Positions 18,640 to 31,639 are shown, counted from the first letter of the stretch. The stretch: 48,291 nucleotides of DNA from Streptococcus suis (GCA_029593465.1 JAKTNK010000014.1:1-48291); one strand, 5' to 3'. The notes: generated by a model from the sequence alone, not told the origin. A program made the numbers and translations.

Positions 18640-18900
18640 TGACGTTTAATCACGGTTGAAATATTGTCCAGCCGTGGCATAAAGCAGTTAAATCATACTT
18701 TGAGGAGTCCGATTTAGCTGCTCTTTTTGTGCCTATTTTGGGATGTTTTTAAGTTTTGTAACAAAGATTTAAAGATTCTGAAAATTGATTGACGTCTATA
18801 ACTGTTAGTCAGGGCATTTGCTGACCATCGTTTGGCAAATAACCTGAGATAACCCTCGAACGAATTTCGTTCATGACTCAATTTGATAAAGGAGTAAGAC
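18640..18900 (+). ncRNA. Structured rpoB leader with attenuator hairpin
   Basis: The long 5' UTR contains AGCAGTTAAATC (18683-18694) pairing with GATTTAGCTGCT (18711-18722; one wobble), followed by CTTTTTG, an intrinsic-terminator shape. Further dyads lie downstream (AGTCAGGGCATTTGCTGAC near 18808, ACGAATTTCGT near 18859). Its position directly upstream of rpoB in a lactic acid bacterium fits the known Lacto-rpoB RNA motif; I have not been able to score it against the model. Confidence 0.5.
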
Positions 18901-22470
<3,570 letters not shown>

Positions 22471-22508
22471 TTGGTAAAAACGTTAGCTATCTGACAGTGT
22501 TTGATAGA

Positions 22509-22563
22509 CTAGCAGGCTGTTACGTGATGAGGTGGTAGTCATCTACTACCTCTAGCAGGTAAC
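22509..22563 (+). ncRNA. Hairpin element in the rpoB-rpoC spacer
   Basis: GAGGTGGTAG (22529-22538) pairs with CTACTACCTC (22543-22552; one G-T) around a TCAT loop. This is enclosed by GTTAC (22519-22523) / GTAAC (22559-22563), and CTAGCAGG occurs twice (22509-22516 and 22552-22559). No U-tract follows, so it is not an ordinary terminator. It could be a processing or translation-control site. Confidence 0.5.
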
Positions 22564-22590
22564 AAGTGATAATGAAGAAAGGTATTATTA

Positions 22591-25500
22591 GTGGTTGACG
22601 TAAATCGTTTTAAAAGTATGCAAATCACATTAGCCTCACCGAGTAAAGTCCGTTCATGGTCTTACGGTGAAGTTAAAAAACCTGAAACAATCAACTATCG
22701 TACATTGAAACCAGAACGTGAAGGGCTCTTTGATGAAGTCATCTTTGGTCCAACAAAAGACTGGGAATGTGCGTGTGGTAAATACAAACGTATCCGTTAT
22801 AAAGGAATTATCTGTGACCGTTGTGGTGTCGAAGTTACCCGTGCTAAAGTTCGTCGTGAGCGTATGGGACACATTGAGCTAAAAGCACCAGTGTCGCACA
22901 TTTGGTACTTCAAAGGTATTCCATCACGCATGGGCTTGACCCTTGATATGAGCCCTCGTGCGCTTGAGGAAGTTATTTACTTTGCAGCCTATGTGGTGAT
23001 TGACCCAATGGACACACCCCTAGAAGCTAAGTCACTCTTGACAGAGCGTGAATACCGCGAAAAATTGCAAGAGTATGGACCTGGCTCATTTGTTGCTAAA
23101 ATGGGTGCTGAAGCCATCCAAGACCTTCTCAAACGTGTGGATTTGGAAGCTGAAATTGCTGAGCTCAAAGAAGAGTTGAAGACAGCTTCTGGTCAAAAAC
23201 GTGTGAAAGCTGTTCGCCGTTTGGATGTTCTTGATGCCTTTTACAAATCAGGTAACAAACCGGAATGGATGGTTCTCAATATCCTACCGGTTATCCCACC
23301 TGATCTTCGTCCGATGGTTCAGCTGGATGGTGGTCGTTTTGCAGCATCTGACCTCAATGATCTCTACCGTCGTGTCATTAACCGTAATAACCGTTTGGCA
23401 CGTCTTTTGGAGCTAAATGCTCCAGGAATCATCGTTCAAAATGAAAAACGGATGCTTCAAGAAGCGGTTGACGCTTTGATTGATAATGGTCGTCGTGGCC
23501 GTCCGATTACAGGACCTGGTGGTCGTCCGTTGAAATCATTGAGTCACATGCTTAAAGGTAAGCAAGGGCGTTTCCGCCAAAACTTGCTCGGGAAACGTGT
23601 CGACTTCTCAGGGCGTTCGGTTATCGCTGTTGGTCCAACCCTTAAAATGTACCAATGTGGTGTGCCACGTGAAATGGCAATCGAGCTCTTTAAGCCATTT
23701 GTCATGCGTGAAATTGTGGCACGTGAGTACGCTGGCAACGTTAAGGCAGCCAAACGTATGGTTGAGCGTGGCGATGAGCGCATTTGGGATATTCTTGAAG
23801 AAGTGATTAAGGAACACCCAGTTCTTCTTAACCGCGCACCTACCCTCCACCGTTTGGGAATTCAAGCATTTGAACCGGTTCTTATCGATGGTAAAGCCCT
23901 TCGTCTTCACCCACTTGTCTGTGAGGCTTATAATGCCGACTTTGATGGAGACCAAATGGCTATTCACGTACCGTTGTCAGAAGAAGCGCAGGCAGAAGCA
24001 CGTATTTTGATGCTGGCAGCTGAGCACATCCTTAACCCTAAAGACGGGAAACCAGTTGTTACCCCATCGCAGGATATGGTTTTGGGGAACTACTACTTGA
24101 CCATGGAAGAAGCTGGTCGAGAAGGTGAAGGAATGGTCTTTAAAGACCGTGATGAAGCGGTTATGGCTTATAAGAATGGCTATGTTCATTTGCATTCACG
24201 TGTCGGTATCGCTGTTGACAGTATGCCAAATAAGCCTTGGAAAGAAAACCAGCTGCACAAAATCATGGTGACCACGGTTGGTAAAATTCTCTTTAATGAC
24301 ATTATTCCAGCAGAGATTCCTTACCTTCAAGAGCCAACCAATGAAAACTTGACTGAGGGAACACCAGATAAATACTTCTTGGAGCCTGGTCAAGCCATCC
24401 AACCAGTGATTGACTCTCTTGAGATTAATGTCCCATTCAAGAAGAAAAACCTCGGGAATATCATCGCAGAAACCTTTAAACGCCTTCGAACAACAGAAAC
24501 ATCAGCCTTTCTTGACCGTTTGAAGGACTTGGGTTATTACCATTCTACCCTTGCTGGTTTGACCGTTGGTATTGCGGATATTCCAGTCATTGATAATAAA
24601 TCAGAGATTATTGACGCTGCTCACCACCGTGTCGAAGAAATTAACAAAGCCTTCCGTCGTGGTTTGATGACAGAGGATGACCGTTATGTAGCGGTTACAA
24701 CAACATGGCGTGAAGCTAAAGAAGCGCTTGAAAAACGCTTGATCGAAACGCAAGATCCTAAGAACCCTATCGTTATGATGATGGACTCAGGGGCTCGTGG
24801 TAACATCTCAAACTTCTCCCAACTTGCCGGTATGCGTGGTTTGATGGCTGCTCCTAACGGACGCATCATGGAACTTCCGATCCTATCTAACTTCCGTGAA
24901 GGGTTGACCGTTTTGGAAATGTTCTTCTCAACGCACGGTGCACGTAAAGGTATGACCGATACGGCCCTTAAGACAGCCGACTCAGGATACTTGACTCGTC
25001 GTTTGGTTGATGTTGCCCAAGATGTTATCATTCGTGAGGACGATTGTGGCACAGACCGTGGTTTGACCATTACGGCTATCACAGATGGCAAAGAGGTCAC
25101 TGAAACGCTTGAGGAACGTCTCCGTGGTCGTTACACTAAGAAAACAGTTAAACACCCGGTGACTGGTGAGACGATTATTGGTCCTAATAAACTCATCACA
25201 GACGATAAGGCTGCTGAGATTGTTAATGCAGGTGTTGAAGAAGTAACCATTCGTTCCGTCTTTACATGTAACACCCGTCATGGTGTCTGCCGTCATTGTT
25301 ATGGTATTAACCTAGCGACAGGAGACGCTGTTGAAGTGGGTGAAGCGGTAGGTACCATTGCTGCGCAATCTATCGGAGAGCCTGGTACCCAGCTTACCAT
25401 GCGTACCTTCCACACCGGTGGTGTGGCCTCAAATACCGATATCACTCAGGGTCTTCCTCGTATCCAAGAAATCTTTGAAGCACGTAATCCTAAAGGGGAG

Positions 25501-26223
25501 GCCGTGATTACAGAGGTTAAAGGTACCGTCATTGAAATTGAAGAAGATGCTTCAACACGTACGAAGAAGGTTTATGTGCAAGGTAAGACAGGTATGGGTG
25601 AGTATGTGGTGCCATATACAGCCCGTATGAAGGTTGGTGTTGGTGATGAGGTGGCGCGAGGAGCTGCCTTAACAGAAGGTTCTATTCAGCCTAAACGTCT
25701 CCTTGAAGTTCGTGATACCCTCTCTGTAGAAACCTACCTACTTGCTGAGGTTCAAAAAGTTTACCGTAGTCAAGGGGTAGAAATCGGCGATAAGCACGTT
25801 GAAGTAATGGTTCGTCAAATGCTTCGTAAAGTTCGTGTCATGGATCCAGGAGATACAGATCTTCTTCCAGGTACGTTGATGGATATTGCAGACTTCACAG
25901 ATGCTAACAAGGATATTGTTATCTCAGGTGGTATCCCTGCGACGTCACGTCCAGTTCTTATGGGAATTACTAAAGCCTCTCTTGAAACCAACTCATTCTT
26001 ATCGGCAGCTTCCTTCCAGGAAACAACCCGTGTCCTTACAGATGCGGCTATCCGTGGTAAGAAAGATCACCTTCTTGGTCTTAAAGAAAATGTTATCATC
26101 GGTAAGATTATTCCAGCTGGTACTGGTATGGCTCGTTACCGCAACATTGAACCGCAATCAGTTAATGAAGTTGAAGTGATTGAAGAAGTGGTGGTTCCAG
26201 AAGAAGAGCTCATTTCAGAGTAA
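22591..26223 (+). CDS. rpoC: DNA-directed RNA polymerase subunit beta'
   Basis: A 1210-residue core polymerase subunit. It starts at GTG 22591 behind GAAAGG. The N-terminal zinc ribbon ([20 protein letters not shown], about residues 60-80), the catalytic NADFDGDQ loop that binds the active-site magnesium, and the second zinc site ([13 protein letters not shown]) are all intact, as is the trigger-loop region [13 protein letters not shown]. The tail is acidic. Ends before a strong terminator. Cotranscribed with rpoB. Confidence 0.97.
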   Translation: MVDVNRFKSMQITLASPSKVRSWSYGEVKKPETINYRTLKPEREGLFDEVIFGPTKDWECACGKYKRIRYKGIICDRCGVEVTRAKVRRERMGHIELKAPVSHIWYFKGIPSRMGLTLDMSPRALEEVIYFAAYVVIDPMDTPLEAKSLLTEREYREKLQEYGPGSFVAKMGAEAIQDLLKRVDLEAEIAELKEELKTASGQKRVKAVRRLDVLDAFYKSGNKPEWMVLNILPVIPPDLRPMVQLDGGRFAASDLNDLYRRVINRNNRLARLLELNAPGIIVQNEKRMLQEAVDALIDNGRRGRPITGPGGRPLKSLSHMLKGKQGRFRQNLLGKRVDFSGRSVIAVGPTLKMYQCGVPREMAIELFKPFVMREIVAREYAGNVKAAKRMVERGDERIWDILEEVIKEHPVLLNRAPTLHRLGIQAFEPVLIDGKALRLHPLVCEAYNADFDGDQMAIHVPLSEEAQAEARILMLAAEHILNPKDGKPVVTPSQDMVLGNYYLTMEEAGREGEGMVFKDRDEAVMAYKNGYVHLHSRVGIAVDSMPNKPWKENQLHKIMVTTVGKILFNDIIPAEIPYLQEPTNENLTEGTPDKYFLEPGQAIQPVIDSLEINVPFKKKNLGNIIAETFKRLRTTETSAFLDRLKDLGYYHSTLAGLTVGIADIPVIDNKSEIIDAAHHRVEEINKAFRRGLMTEDDRYVAVTTTWREAKEALEKRLIETQDPKNPIVMMMDSGARGNISNFSQLAGMRGLMAAPNGRIMELPILSNFREGLTVLEMFFSTHGARKGMTDTALKTADSGYLTRRLVDVAQDVIIREDDCGTDRGLTITAITDGKEVTETLEERLRGRYTKKTVKHPVTGETIIGPNKLITDDKAAEIVNAGVEEVTIRSVFTCNTRHGVCRHCYGINLATGDAVEVGEAVGTIAAQSIGEPGTQLTMRTFHTGGVASNTDITQGLPRIQEIFEARNPKGEAVITEVKGTVIEIEEDASTRTKKVYVQGKTGMGEYVVPYTARMKVGVGDEVARGAALTEGSIQPKRLLEVRDTLSVETYLLAEVQKVYRSQGVEIGDKHVEVMVRQMLRKVRVMDPGDTDLLPGTLMDIADFTDANKDIVISGGIPATSRPVLMGITKASLETNSFLSAASFQETTRVLTDAAIRGKKDHLLGLKENVIIGKIIPAGTGMARYRNIEPQSVNEVEVIEEVVVPEEELISE

Positions 26224-26231
26224 ATTTATGA

Positions 26232-26266
26232 AAAAAACGAAAGTGTGAACTTTCGTTTTTTCGTTA
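26232..26266 (+). terminator. Terminator of rpoBC
   Basis: AAAAACGAAAGT (26233-26244) / ACTTTCGTTTTT (26249-26260) with a GTGA loop, followed by TCGTT; perfect 12-bp stem. Confidence 0.9.
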
Positions 26267-26291
26267 TAAGAGAGTGGTGGTAAGCAAATTA

Positions 26292-26321
26292 TTGTCTAAC
26301 TGGGCTGTAATTGTATATAAT
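26292..26321 (+). promoter_or_regulatory. Promoter of the DUF1033 gene
   Basis: -35 TTGTCT (26292-26297), 18-bp spacer, -10 TATAAT (26316-26321). Confidence 0.65.
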
Positions 26322-26329
26322 AGACGTCA

Positions 26330-26491
26330 CTAGTGAACAGACAAATAGTTTTAACTAACGAAGTCGTGGCAGATAGAGGAAAGGAAACGGGCGGTTCAGA
26401 AATACAGCTGGAAAGACAGCTTATCTGGATGCTGATGTCATCGAAGGGTAAAACGGACCTTAGCGATGCAGCGGCTACCCCAGTGCATAAT
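26330..26491 (+). ncRNA. Structured leader of the DUF1033 gene
   Basis: About 160 nt lie between the promoter and the family-conserved start. Two stems are evident. AGCTG/CAGCT (26406-26410 / 26417-26421) is the first. The second is larger: GCTG (26431-26434)/CAGC (26469-26472), CATCG (26439-26443)/CGATG (26464-26468) and AAGG (26444-26447)/CCTT (26458-26461), a 13-bp bulged helix with a 10-nt loop. The segment is also an open frame from GTG 26333, so an N-terminal extension is the alternative. No known riboswitch recognised. Confidence 0.4.
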
Positions 26492-26872
26492 ATGGCTTAT
26501 CAAGTGATTAAAATGTATGGCGACTTTGAACCTTGGTGGTTTTTAGACGATTGGCAAAGCGATATTAAAACGACTAGAGAATTTCAAACCTATGAAGATG
26601 CTCTGGCCTATTATCAGAAAGAGTGGCAGAACTTGCAGCAAACATTTCCCAAGATGAATAGTAAAGCTAATTTGACGTCAGCCTTCTGGCAGCCAGATGA
26701 CCAGCGCTGGTGTGAGGAGTGCGATGAGTATTTGCAACAATACCATTCCTTGCTGCTATTAGAAAATTGGCGAGAATTACCAGAAACCTTACACAAAACT
26801 GAGTTTGAGCAGCGTAATGCCAAAGGGCTCCATCCTTCTTGCTCACTCAAACAACACAACACCTTATCGTAA
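26492..26872 (+). CDS. DUF1033 family protein
   Basis: A 126-residue cytoplasmic protein beginning MAYQVIKMYGDFEPWWFLDDW, the conserved start of the DUF1033 family, which is found between rpoC and the competence pilus operon in streptococci. WCEECDEYLQQYHSLLLLENW is the conserved C-terminal part. Function unknown. The frame is open back to a GTG at 26333, but those 53 residues have no family character and the region is highly structured. The ATG at 26492 has no obvious Shine-Dalgarno sequence. A terminator overlaps its end, so comYA is transcribed separately. Confidence 0.8.
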   Translation: MAYQVIKMYGDFEPWWFLDDWQSDIKTTREFQTYEDALAYYQKEWQNLQQTFPKMNSKANLTSAFWQPDDQRWCEECDEYLQQYHSLLLLENWRELPETLHKTEFEQRNAKGLHPSCSLKQHNTLS

Positions 26873-26890
26873 GATAAAGGTGTTTTTTTT
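26859..26890 (+). terminator. Terminator of the DUF1033 gene
   Basis: ACACCTTATC (26859-26868) pairs with GATAAAGGTGT (26873-26883; one bulged A), then TTTTTTTT. It overlaps the stop codon and insulates comYA. Confidence 0.85.
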
Positions 26891-26898
26891 GTCATCTT

Positions 26899-26906
26899 TA
26901 CGAATA
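26899..26906 (+). promoter_or_regulatory. SigX (ComX) cin-box of the comY operon
   Basis: TACGAATA, the streptococcal competence sigma-factor box, 18 nt before the comYA start codon. The extended context CGAATAGATAAGTA is shared with the ssbB cin-box at 39594. Confidence 0.92.
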
Positions 26907-26924
26907 GATAAGTAAGGAGGTTTT

Positions 26925-27869
26925 ATGGTTCAAGCGTTAGCAAAGCAATTGATTGCTCAGGCAGTGGGCTTTAATGCCCAAGACATTTATATTATTCCTC
27001 GGCAAAGGGAATACGATGTTTTTATGAGAATTGGTGATGATAGGAGGTTCATAGATTCGGATGGCTTTGATCGGATGGCTAGTCTTATTAGTCACTTTAA
27101 ATTTGTTGCAGGAATGACGGTAGGCGAAAAACGGCGCAGCCAACTGGGGTCTTGTGATTATGATTTTGGGGCTGAAGAACCGGTGTCGTTGAGGCTATCG
27201 ACTGTCGGCGATTATCGAGGACATGAAAGTCTGGTTATTCGTTTGCTACATGATGGTCGCCGCGACTTGCACTACTGGTTTGATGGCATGCGGGCTATCA
27301 AGGAGGCGATTGGTTCCAGGGGGCTTTACCTTTTTTCGGGACCAACTGGGAGTGGTAAGACGACTCTCATGTATCAACTCATCAAAGAAAACTTTGGGAA
27401 TCATCAAGTGATTTCGATAGAGGATCCCGTTGAAATTAAGGATGATGGCATTTTACAGTTACAGTTGAACGAAAGCATTGACTTGACTTATGATAGTTTA
27501 ATTAAGCTTTCGTTACGCCATCGTCCTGATGTCCTCATCATCGGTGAAATTAGGGATAAAGAGACAGCAAGAGCGGCAATAAGGGCTAGTTTGACAGGAG
27601 CTACCGTTTTTTCGACCATTCATGCTAAGAGTATTGCGGGGGTTTATCAGCGATTGTTGGAACTAGGGGTCTCTGCTGATGAAATAAACAATAGCTTAGC
27701 CGCCATTTGTTATCAGCGCTTAATAGGAGGAGGTGGCCTTATCGATGTGGCAACAAGAGATTTCCAACAACACACGTCCAAGGAGTGGAATCGCAACTTG
27801 GAGACACTTTTTCAAGCGGGACATATCACAGATACTCAGCTTAAAACCGAGAGCATTACCCATTCGTAG
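26925..27869 (+). CDS. comYA: Competence pseudopilus ATPase ComYA (ComGA)
   Basis: A 314-residue traffic ATPase of the type II secretion/type IV pilus family that powers assembly of the DNA-uptake pilus. Walker A GPTGSGKT is at residues 139-146 and the Walker B region DVLIIGEIRD at 202-211. The Asp box (SIEDPVE) and His box (TIHAKS) are also present. AAGGAGG precedes the ATG. First gene of a complete comY (comG) operon driven by SigX. Its end overlaps comYB by about 125 nt. Confidence 0.95.
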   Translation: MVQALAKQLIAQAVGFNAQDIYIIPRQREYDVFMRIGDDRRFIDSDGFDRMASLISHFKFVAGMTVGEKRRSQLGSCDYDFGAEEPVSLRLSTVGDYRGHESLVIRLLHDGRRDLHYWFDGMRAIKEAIGSRGLYLFSGPTGSGKTTLMYQLIKENFGNHQVISIEDPVEIKDDGILQLQLNESIDLTYDSLIKLSLRHRPDVLIIGEIRDKETARAAIRASLTGATVFSTIHAKSIAGVYQRLLELGVSADEINNSLAAICYQRLIGGGGLIDVATRDFQQHTSKEWNRNLETLFQAGHITDTQLKTESITHS

Positions 27870-28830
27870 TCAGATTAAGATTGTTCAGCTATTTAATAAT
27901 CTTTTGAGTTCAGGCTTTAATTTGCCAGAAATTGTGGACTTTTTAAAACGCAGTCAGCTAGTCTCATCGACTGACATTGGGATTATGACTGAAACCTTAT
28001 TGAGTGGTTTGGGGATGCCTAGCTTAATGAAACGTTTGGGCTTTTCAGATACCGTTGTGACCCAGTTGTCTCTCGCTGAAATTCATGGCAACAGCCAAAG
28101 AAGTCTCTTGAAGATTGAGGCCTATCTCAGGCAGGTCCGAAAAATCAAAAAGAAGTTGGTTGAGGTTACGACGTATCCACTCATCTTATTGGGCTTTTTG
28201 GTGCTTATCGTCATAGGATTGCGGCAGTACCTCTTACCTCAATTAGAGGATAAAAATGCGGCAACGGTAGTTCTTGAGCAATTCCCGCACATTTTTTTAG
28301 GTAGTATTATCTGTCTAGGAATCTTCTTCGTTTTGGGTTTCTGGCTGGCACGAAAAACGGCTCCCATTAAACGGTATCAGTGGTTGAGTGGTCTGCCTGT
28401 TGTCGGTCATTTTAGCAAACTTTACCTGACGGCCTATTATGCACGCGAGTGGGGTAATCTACTGGGGCAGGGCATTGAGTTGGCAAAGATTGTTGAGATT
28501 ATGCAGGAACAGGAGTCACGTTTATTTCGTGATATTGGACGTGATATGCAGCAGAGCTTGATGACGGGTCGCTCTTTTCATGATAAGGTTTTGGATTATC
28601 CCTTTTTCTTGAAAGAGTTGAGTTTGATTATCGAGTATGGCAATGCCAAGGGACATCTGGGTCAAGAATTAGATGTTTTTTCAGAGGAGTTATGGGAGAG
28701 ATTTTTCAGTCGGTTGCATAGGGCAACGCAGCTGATTCAGCCCCTTATTTTTATCATGGTTGCATTGATGATTGTCATGATTTATGCAGCGATGTTGTTA
28801 CCAATGTATCAATCTATGGAGGTTATGTAA
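27745..28830 (+). CDS. comYB: Competence pilus inner-membrane platform protein ComYB (ComGB)
   Basis: A 361-residue polytopic protein of the GspF/PilC family that anchors the pilus machine in the membrane. Two GspF-like halves are visible, and membrane segments lie near residues 145-165, 185-205 and 335-355. ATG 27745 is preferred because GGAGGAGG lies 11 nt upstream; a GTG at 27733 overlaps that site. The start lies inside comYA in another frame, so translation is probably coupled. It ends exactly where comYC begins. Confidence 0.9.
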   Translation: MWQQEISNNTRPRSGIATWRHFFKRDISQILSLKPRALPIRSQIKIVQLFNNLLSSGFNLPEIVDFLKRSQLVSSTDIGIMTETLLSGLGMPSLMKRLGFSDTVVTQLSLAEIHGNSQRSLLKIEAYLRQVRKIKKKLVEVTTYPLILLGFLVLIVIGLRQYLLPQLEDKNAATVVLEQFPHIFLGSIICLGIFFVLGFWLARKTAPIKRYQWLSGLPVVGHFSKLYLTAYYAREWGNLLGQGIELAKIVEIMQEQESRLFRDIGRDMQQSLMTGRSFHDKVLDYPFFLKELSLIIEYGNAKGHLGQELDVFSEELWERFFSRLHRATQLIQPLIFIMVALMIVMIYAAMLLPMYQSMEVM

Positions 28831-29124
28831 ATGAAACGCATGTGGCAAAAATGTCAAAAACAAACGGTAAAAGCTTTCACACTAATTGAGATGTTAGTCG
28901 TCCTTCTCATCATCAGTGTTTTGATGTTGTTATTTGTTCCCAATCTCAGCAAGCAGAAAAAAGCTGTCGATGAAAAAGGGCAGGCGGCTGTGGTTAAGGT
29001 CGTGGAAAGTCAGATGGAACTTTATGAGATGTCTAAAGATAGCAAGCCAACGATTGAACAGTTGGTTTCAGAGGGTTACATCACACAGAAACAGGCCGAT
29101 ACATATGCCAAGGCTAAACCGTAA
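28831..29124 (+). CDS. comYC: Major competence pseudopilin ComYC (ComGC)
   Basis: A 97-residue type IV pilin-like protein, the main subunit of the DNA-uptake pilus. The short basic leader ends at the prepilin peptidase site KA-FTLIEMLVVLLIISVL (about residues 14-32), with Glu5 of the mature protein present. The soluble part is short and lacks cysteines. Directly abuts comYB (stop TAA then ATG). Confidence 0.95.
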   Translation: MKRMWQKCQKQTVKAFTLIEMLVVLLIISVLMLLFVPNLSKQKKAVDEKGQAAVVKVVESQMELYEMSKDSKPTIEQLVSEGYITQKQADTYAKAKP

Positions 29125-29521
29125 GGCTGTCAGAGCCTTTACGCTCTTGGAGTCGTTACTAACCTTGTCTGTGGTGTGTTTGCTAACCCTGTCATTGAAT
29201 GGTTCTGTAAAAGCCATTTTTCATCAAGTTGAAAGAAGTCTCTTTTTGATGGAGTTTGAGCATGTTTATCGTGAAACACAGCGGTTGAGCATTAGTCAGC
29301 AGCAGTCTCTGAGTCTAACCGTTCACACTCACACGCTGGAAGCTCCCATGGGACGTTATCCAATCCCTAAATCAATTGTTCCTGAGCAGAGAGTGACAGT
29401 GGTTTTTAATCCAACCGGGGGAAATTCCTCATTAGCTAAGATTGTGTTTCAAACGCCAGAAGGCAAAATTAAATACCAATTGTATCTAGGAAGTGGTCAA
29501 TATCAGAAAAAAACAGGTTAG
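29105..29521 (+). CDS. comYD: Minor competence pseudopilin ComYD (ComGD)
   Basis: A 138-residue minor pseudopilin. The N-terminus MPRLNRKAVRAFTLLESLLTLSVV carries the prepilin processing motif with the conserved Glu after FTLL. ATG 29105 overlaps the end of comYC by 20 nt. The frame is open further upstream, inside comYC, but that part is not pilin-like. Confidence 0.9.
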   Translation: MPRLNRKAVRAFTLLESLLTLSVVCLLTLSLNGSVKAIFHQVERSLFLMEFEHVYRETQRLSISQQQSLSLTVHTHTLEAPMGRYPIPKSIVPEQRVTVVFNPTGGNSSLAKIVFQTPEGKIKYQLYLGSGQYQKKTG

Positions 29522-29792
29522 AGGCTATATATTGTGGGAGAGCCTTGTCACAACAGCAATATTAGCAGGTCTTGTAAGTCTATTTTTAAATCAGTTGACC
29601 TATCATCAAAGGCAGCTGAGGACTCTTGAGCAGCAAGCGCAAGCTTTATCAGTGGCAACCATGTGCCTTCAAACAGGACAAACCGAATTGCATCAAAATC
29701 ATCAGCGAGTGATGATTCGACAAACGGACAAGCAGACGATAATTCGAGCAAACGGAAAGGAGCTTCTGCGTGTTACCTTACTATCGCCTTAA
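29493..29792 (+). CDS. comYE: Minor competence pseudopilin ComYE (ComGE)
   Basis: A 99-residue minor pseudopilin with a short basic N-terminus and a single hydrophobic segment (GYILWESLVTTAILAGLVSLFL, residues 11-32) including the Glu of pilin-type signals. It starts at GTG 29493 and overlaps comYD by 29 nt. The gene is short and weakly conserved across the genus, so the call relies on operon position plus the signal. Confidence 0.85.
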   Translation: MVNIRKKQVRGYILWESLVTTAILAGLVSLFLNQLTYHQRQLRTLEQQAQALSVATMCLQTGQTELHQNHQRVMIRQTDKQTIIRANGKELLRVTLLSP

Positions 29793-30207
29793 GGCCTTCA
29801 CCTTAATGGAATGTTTGATAGCAATCCTTGTTTTGACAGGCGCTATCCAAGTCTATCAAGCACTGACGACAGTGACGGCAGCTCACGTTCATCAGCTAGG
29901 GCAGCAAGACGAAGGGAAATGGCTTCTTTTTTGCCAACAGCTGCGGTCAGAACTGTCTGGTTCTCAGCTCACCAAAGTCTCACAAGATAAGGTCTTTATC
30001 TTGAAAGACAAGCAGGCACTGGCCTTTGGCAAGTCCAAAAAAGACGATTTTCGCAAAACGAGTGCCGATGGTCGAGGTTATCAGCCAATGTTGTACGGTT
30101 TAAAAAGGGTCAGTATGACTCAGCGTGGTCAAACAGTCAGTATGACCTTTACCTTTGCCGATGGAAGGGTGCGTGAATTTCTTTATGCTTTTGAAACGAC
30201 AGGTTAA
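29770..30207 (+). CDS. comYF: Minor competence pseudopilin ComYF (ComGF)
   Basis: A 145-residue protein with a prepilin signal (RLKAFTLMECLIAILVLTGAI, residues 6-26) and the ComGF-type soluble domain (QQLRSELSGSQ, KRVSMTQRGQTVSMTFTFADG). It starts at GTG 29770 inside comYE. Part of the pilus tip complex in the known family. Confidence 0.9.
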   Translation: MLPYYRLKAFTLMECLIAILVLTGAIQVYQALTTVTAAHVHQLGQQDEGKWLLFCQQLRSELSGSQLTKVSQDKVFILKDKQALAFGKSKKDDFRKTSADGRGYQPMLYGLKRVSMTQRGQTVSMTFTFADGRVREFLYAFETTG

Positions 30208-30565
30208 AGCTGGTGTGCTCCTATATGCCTTATTGATGACAGCTATTTTATCCTTGGTGCTGACGTTTTATACCCATCGCCTAAAAGCTGCTTATCAGCT
30301 TCAAAAAGCTCAAGCCTTATCGAGCCAGTCCTATGTGCTAGCGGAATTGGCCAAGCCTTTAGCTAAGGAGTCTCAAGGACGGCTTAGATTTGATAAGGGT
30401 GAGGTCGCTTATCATTATCAAGGGAATAAACTGATGATGACAGTCATCAGCGGTGGTAGACAGTTTGATTATCACTTTTTAACGAAGAAGGCACCTCCAA
30501 ACCCCAAAGAGGAAGAGACTAAGGAGCTTGCTAGTAAGCTAGCAACAAGAACGTCAGTGGACTGA
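30185..30565 (+). CDS. comYG: Competence protein ComYG (ComGG)
   Basis: A 126-residue protein with a hydrophobic N-terminal segment (VKAGVLLYALLMTAILSLVLTFY) and a soluble part with a charged, proline-rich end. It starts at ATG 30185, overlapping comYF by 23 nt. It is the last member of the seven-gene operon, matching ComGG in position and layout. No frameshift was seen in any of the seven genes, so the uptake machine appears intact. Confidence 0.85.
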   Translation: MLLKRQVKAGVLLYALLMTAILSLVLTFYTHRLKAAYQLQKAQALSSQSYVLAELAKPLAKESQGRLRFDKGEVAYHYQGNKLMMTVISGGRQFDYHFLTKKAPPNPKEEETKELASKLATRTSVD

Positions 30566-30625
30566 TGCCCTAGCCCTTTATAATGTCTCCGAAATTTGTT
30601 ATGATAGTCAAGTATCGGAGGACTT

Positions 30626-31579
30626 ATGAATTTTGAAAAAATCGAATCAGCTTATGAGCTCATCTTAGAAAACGCTCAGTTGATTGAAAACAATCTTAAA
30701 ACCACTATATATGACGCCTTGATTGAGCAGAATGCCTATTATTTAGGGGCTGAAGGAGCTCCAGCAACTGTAGCTGACAACAATAAGACATTAAGGTCGC
30801 TTGAGTTGACAAAAGAAGAATGGCGTCGCGTCTATCAGTTTGTTTTTATCAAGGCGAGTCAGACGGAACCTCTTCAAGCCAATCACCAGTTTACCCCAGA
30901 TGCAATCGGTTTTCTCATCCTATATCTCCTAGAGACCTTAACCAGTAAGGAGCACTTAGACATCATTGAAATCGGGAGTGGTACAGGAAATCTGGCTCAA
31001 ACCCTACTCAACAATAGCGACCGTGATTTGGATTATTTGGGGTTGGAAGTCGATGATTTGTTGATTGACCTTTCGGCCTCAATTACCGAAGTTATGGGGT
31101 CAACAGCCGTGTTTGTGCAAGAGGATGCTGTCCGTCCACAGATTTTGAAAGAAGCTGATGTGATTATTGGTGATTTGCCTGTGGGTTACTATCCTAATGA
31201 TGAGATTGCCAAACGGTATCAAGTTGCCGCAACCAGAGAGCATACTTATGCCCATCATCTTCTGATGGAGCAGTCTTTGAAATACTTAAAACAAGACGGT
31301 CTTGCCATTTTGTTAGCACCGACGGATTTGTTTACCAGCAAGCAAAGCGATCTCCTAAAACAATGGTTAAAAGGTTATGCTGACATCTTAGCTGTAATTA
31401 CCCTTCCGGAGACTCTATTTGGCGATGTTCGCAAGGCCAAATCGCTATTTGTCTTTAAAAAACAAGCTAAAGACAAAAGAGAAGCCTTTGTCTATCACCT
31501 ATCTGATCTGCAAAATCCAGCACTGTTACAGGCATTTATGGAAAATGTTGCCATCTGGAAAGAAGATAATGCCATTTGA
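30626..31579 (+). CDS. Class I SAM-dependent methyltransferase (YtxK-like)
   Basis: A 317-residue protein related to N6-adenine DNA methyltransferases. A helical N-terminal region (1-90) is followed by SAM motif I IIEIGSGTGNLAQ (about 113-125) and a catalytic-type motif IIGDLPVGYYPND (about 184-196), similar to NPPY. No specificity domain or restriction partner is nearby. It is conserved between comGG and ackA in Firmicutes; target unknown. CGGAGG precedes the ATG, with a TATGAT -10 close upstream. Confidence 0.88.
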   Translation: MNFEKIESAYELILENAQLIENNLKTTIYDALIEQNAYYLGAEGAPATVADNNKTLRSLELTKEEWRRVYQFVFIKASQTEPLQANHQFTPDAIGFLILYLLETLTSKEHLDIIEIGSGTGNLAQTLLNNSDRDLDYLGLEVDDLLIDLSASITEVMGSTAVFVQEDAVRPQILKEADVIIGDLPVGYYPNDEIAKRYQVAATREHTYAHHLLMEQSLKYLKQDGLAILLAPTDLFTSKQSDLLKQWLKGYADILAVITLPETLFGDVRKAKSLFVFKKQAKDKREAFVYHLSDLQNPALLQAFMENVAIWKEDNAI

Positions 31580-31589
31580 GGCAAAATTT

Positions 31590-31626
31590 TGTTATAATGG
31601 GTAATGTATTATAGGAAACGATTTCA
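31590..31626 (+). promoter_or_regulatory. ackA promoter and weak cre-like site
   Basis: Extended -10 TGTTATAAT (31590-31598). AGGAAACGATTTCA (31613-31626) matches the CcpA cre consensus at 11 of 14 positions, just after the expected transcription start. Confidence 0.5.
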
Positions 31627-31639
31627 GAAGGGGTGACTT

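Noticed and set aside
26330-26491. RNase P RNA, T-box or known riboswitch in the DUF1033 leader
   Set aside because: None of the conserved core motifs (T-box AGGGTGGNACCGCG, RNase P P4 sequence) are present; reported only as an unassigned structured leader.
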